Assembly (NCBI GenBank): GCA_013416445.1
Contig: JACCER010000001.1
Span: 186,001-250,000 of the forward strand
Direction of reading: 5' to 3'
Origin: Alcaligenaceae bacterium
Lineage (GTDB): Bacteria > Pseudomonadota > Gammaproteobacteria > Burkholderiales > Burkholderiaceae_B
Length of the DNA stretch: 64,000 nt
Shown: positions 63,241 through 64,000 of the stretch, piece by piece
Layout of the letters: the number at the start of each line of letters is the position of its first letter
How positions within the stretch are numbered: position 1 is the stretch's first letter
The notes under the pieces: model-generated
Databases searched by the model: none
Told to the model about the DNA's origin: nothing
Seen by the model: only the letters and a program-made list of their open reading frames with translations
Made by a program: the position numbers and the translations under genes

Positions 63241-64000
63241 GCATGGAGCTCCTGGATATCTTCTGTTGTACTTGTCGCTTGCGGCGATGCACAGGGTAGG
63301 GTGAAACGGAAAATGGTGCCCCCGTCTGGGTTGGCGCTGGCCCAAAGTCGGCCATGGTGAGATTCAATAATAGTACGGCAGATGTTCAACCCCATGCCCA
63401 GGCCTTCGGACTTGGTGCTGTAAAAGGGTTCGAACAGGCGTTCGGGGTCGCGCAAGCCATGGCCCCGGTCGATGACTGCGATTTCGACTAAGGGGTGCTG
63501 GTCAGTAATGACCACATGAAGAACGCGATACTCGCCGGTCTCCATGGCTTCTATGCCGTTTTTGAGCAGATTCAATAATACCTGTTCTATAAGAATAGGG
63601 TCGGCAATGACATCTGGCAGAGGGTCGGGCAAGTGCTGCTGGATGTCGACCTGGCGTTTGTGCGCATCGATTTCAGCGAAACCTATTGCGTTATCTAGTA
63701 TGCGACTGACCGGCACCCGTTGGCGGCGTGGCTCGCTGCGTTTGACGAACTCGCGTATGCGGCTGATGATCTTGCCGGCGCGTTCGGCCTGGCCGGCGGC
63801 TTTTTCCAGGGCTTCGAGCAGGCGCTCGGGCTGGGCATTGCCTGACTTGAGCATGGCCACCGCACCCATACTGTAGTTGCTGATGGCGGTCAGTGGCTGA
63901 TTCAGTTCATGCGCCAGCGACGACGCCATTTCGCCCATCGTGGTCAGGCGGCTGGTGAGCTGGATTTTTTCCTGTTGCACGCGCGAATCTTCTTCGTGGG
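63237..64000 (-). CDS. FixL/DctB-type sensor histidine kinase, 3' part
   Basis: The gene enters from the right edge, so its 5' part and sensor are missing. What is visible is the H-box ASSLAHELNQPLTAISNYSMG with the phosphorylated His (key part SLAHELNQPL), the N-box LLNLLKNGIEAME, G1 VIDRGHGLRD, the F-box FEPFYSTK and G2 GLGMGLNICRTII. This pattern fits the family that pairs with FixJ-type regulators. Upstream of Val at 63980 the frame stays open to the window edge (SRVQQEKIQ), so 63980 is not the start. Confidence 0.92.
   Translation of the reverse strand, partial: HEEDSRVQQEKIQLTSRLTTMGEMASSLAHELNQPLTAISNYSMGAVAMLKSGNAQPERLLEALEKAAGQAERAGKIISRIREFVKRSEPRRQRVPVSRILDNAIGFAEIDAHKRQVDIQQHLPDPLPDVIADPILIEQVLLNLLKNGIEAMETGEYRVLHVVITDQHPLVEIAVIDRGHGLRDPERLFEPFYSTKSEGLGMGLNICRTIIESHHGRLWASANPDGGTIFRFTLPCASPQATSTTEDIQELHA

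Overview
This window looks like chromosomal DNA of a betaproteobacterium of the order Burkholderiales, most likely the family Alcaligenaceae (Bordetella/Pusillimonas/Achromobacter relatives). The inference rests on gene content and protein resemblance: a surE-pcm-nlpD block, gmk-rpoZ-spoT, tesA next to ybbA, a BktB-like thiolase, a TRAP transporter beside a 5-oxoprolinase/hydantoinase, a TrpXYZ-type ABC transporter and a FixLJ-type pair with folD-prlC. I see no rRNA or tRNA gene, insertion sequence, prophage or CRISPR array.

Layout. 1-7.1 kb (minus strand): 5' end of a thioredoxin gene, then a methyl-accepting chemotaxis protein and a CHASE-PAS-GAF-PAS-GGDEF-EAL protein in one operon, and an NCS2 purine permease. 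7.1-13.7 kb: tsaD, plsY, then surE-pcm-nlpD without an rpoS behind it, a Spy-like periplasmic protein and rlmD. 14-25 kb: argH, a YbdG-like channel, a PII protein, gamma-glutamyltransferase, yaeQ, ubiC, rluF, rlmJ, ugpQ and ppiD. 25-34 kb: tesA and ybbA, whose start codons overlap head to head, a non-coding island of long inverted repeats, TRAP transporter dctPQM and a divergent 1210-residue 5-oxoprolinase. 34-41 kb: an intact M23 endopeptidase, azlC broken by one stop codon, azlD, spoT-rpoZ-gmk, a methyltransferase with a small unknown partner, and xthA. 41-45 kb: an accessory-looking patch with three small unknown genes, a non-specific endonuclease and a PAS-PAS-GGDEF cyclase. 45-64 kb: thiolase and spermidine-synthase-like genes, trpXYZ, an RND efflux operon, pdxJ, a nitroreductase, a dihydrolipoyl dehydrogenase-like flavoprotein, a Sco protein, and a sensor kinase-regulator-folD-prlC operon cut by the window edge.

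The most unusual signal is non-coding. A REP-like palindrome, roughly TAGGTCGGATTA(C)GCGCC-N4-GGCGC(G)TAATCCGACCTA, occurs nine times in varying states of decay. Six of the nine convergent gene junctions carry it, three tandem junctions carry it, and no divergent junction does. Two convergent junctions also hold much larger structures: three elements with 23-32 bp near-perfect inverted arms around 59-122 nt. Their arm sequences differ, but each element pairs with itself and they seem to share a G-rich core. I found no transposase in the window that could mobilise either family.

Other points: a single nonsense codon in azlC, no rpoS after nlpD, no YbbP permease after ybbA, an intrinsic terminator inside trpXYZ with a hairpin covering its Shine-Dalgarno sequence, and a 47-codon gene between two hairpins. 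Functions are assigned by recognising motifs and family resemblance; no database search was possible.
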